NCBI GenBank assembly: GCA_030705725.1
Contig: JAUZPW010000110.1
Coordinates: 1 to 5,777 of the forward strand
Direction: 5' to 3'
DNA: 5,777 nucleotides
Source: Bacillota bacterium
GTDB lineage: Bacteria; Bacillota; Clostridia; Oscillospirales; Butyricicoccaceae
The stretch's first letter is position 1; each line of letters opens with the position of its first letter. Below the pieces are notes generated by a model. It was not told the DNA's origin, ran no database searches, and was given only the letters and a program-made list of their open reading frames with translations. Positions 5,162 to 5,777 of this stretch are shown here, in pieces. The translations under genes were made by a program, and so were the position numbers.

Positions 5162-5777
5162 ACATTTTCATCGCGGGTAGCGGAGGATGGGGAACAGCCG
5201 CATCAGTTTTGCTCAAATCAATCGGACATAACGTAACCCTCTGGTCTTTTTTTCCGGAGGAAGCCGAAACCCTAAGACGGGAAAGGGAAAATAAAAAGTT
5301 CCTAAAGGGCGTTAAAATACCCGAGGATCTTATTATAACCAGCGACATTTCGCTGGCAAAAGACGCAGAGGCTTTGGTTATGGCGACGCCGTCCTTTGCG
5401 CTGCGCCAGACAGCGCTCAGCTTAAAGCCGTATTTGCGCGCGAAAGCGGTAATATGCCTTACGAAAGGCTTTGACCGCGATAACGGATACTGCCTGTTTT
5501 CAGAAACGCTTGACAATATCCTGGATAATAAATTCCCGATAGTCGCTTTGACCGGCCCGTCGCACGCCGAGGAAGTTGGACGCGGGGTTCCTACGGCTGT
5601 CGTCGCCGCTTCAAGGGACAAGGTTGCCGCCGAATTTGTGCAGAAAGTATTTATGTCAGACTGGTTCAGAGTTTATACTACGCCCGATATAGTCGGCGCC
5701 GAGCTCGGAGGAGCGCTTAAAAACATAATAGCGCTTGCAGTGGGCATTTGCGACGGTGCGGGCCTGGGCGACAATAC
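5158..5777 (+). CDS. gpsA: NAD(P)+-dependent glycerol-3-phosphate dehydrogenase GpsA (partial, C-terminus off right edge)
   Basis: GpsA reduces dihydroxyacetone phosphate to sn-glycerol-3-phosphate in the cytoplasm, feeding the acyltransferase encoded just upstream. The window holds 206 complete codons of a protein usually about 330-340 long, so roughly the last 40 percent is missing. The Rossmann nucleotide-binding motif is at the N-terminus (IAGSGGWGTA, GxGxxG at G7, G9, G12). ATPS follows at 76-79, then LTKGF (101-105, K103), TGPSHAEEV (132-140) and GAELGGALKNIIALAVGICDG (180-200), where K188 is the expected catalytic lysine. The end GAGLGDN at the edge is where the substrate-binding domain continues. 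Its ATG overlaps the plsY stop by four bases. No frameshift is seen. Confidence 0.97.
   Translation, partial: MNIFIAGSGGWGTAASVLLKSIGHNVTLWSFFPEEAETLRRERENKKFLKGVKIPEDLIITSDISLAKDAEALVMATPSFALRQTALSLKPYLRAKAVICLTKGFDRDNGYCLFSETLDNILDNKFPIVALTGPSHAEEVGRGVPTAVVAASRDKVAAEFVQKVFMSDWFRVYTTPDIVGAELGGALKNIIALAVGICDGAGLGDN

Noticed and set aside
5127..5621. A 164-codon minus-strand open frame opposite gpsA
   Set aside because: The plus strand encodes clear GpsA motifs across the same bases.
1..5777. Mobile element, CRISPR array, tRNA, riboswitch or defence system
   Set aside because: I saw no direct-repeat arrays, transposase, integrase or tRNA-like sequence, and the intergenic gaps of 155, 71, 63 and 40 bases are too short or too plain to hold a riboswitch.

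Overview
This window is a stretch of housekeeping chromosome from a bacterium, most likely a member of the Bacillota, class Clostridia (an Oscillospirales/Ruminococcaceae-like lineage is my best guess). The evidence is the gene order (yceD, rpmF, PDZ/radical-SAM/DUF512 gene, der, plsY, gpsA), strong AGGAGG-type ribosome binding sites, sigma-A-type promoters, a four-cysteine L32 and intermediate base composition. The taxonomic call is inference from context and has not been searched. I see no mobile element, phage gene, CRISPR array, tRNA or rRNA gene, and no sign of recent transfer.

Layout: on the minus strand, bases 1-876 hold the first 292 codons of an RluA-family pseudouridine synthase that runs off the left edge. 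A 155-base divergent intergenic region (877-1031) separates it from a plus-strand cluster and holds two back-to-back promoters. The rightward promoter is a perfect TTGACA-17-TATAAT; the leftward one is TTTACA-16-TATAAT. The plus-strand cluster is yceD (1032-1529), rpmF (1570-1758), a strong intrinsic terminator (1766-1800), the PDZ-radical SAM-DUF512 gene (1822-3123), der (3195-4514), plsY (4520-5161) and gpsA (5158 to the right edge). Coding density is very high; no gene-free stretch exceeds 300 bases.

How the genes work together: the left half is themed on the large ribosomal subunit. It has an rRNA pseudouridine synthase, YceD (implicated in 23S rRNA accumulation in other bacteria), ribosomal protein L32 and the 50S-assembly GTPase Der. 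Between L32 and Der sits a conserved protein of unknown function with a PDZ-like domain, a radical-SAM cysteine motif and a DUF512 region. The right half makes lysophosphatidic acid: GpsA reduces dihydroxyacetone phosphate to sn-glycerol-3-phosphate, and PlsY acylates it at the membrane. plsY and gpsA overlap by four bases.

Nothing here amounts to an obviously new system. The points most worth a second look are the function of the DUF512 gene, the terminator placed only 21 bases before its start codon, and an inverted repeat lying across the yceD-rpmF promoter.
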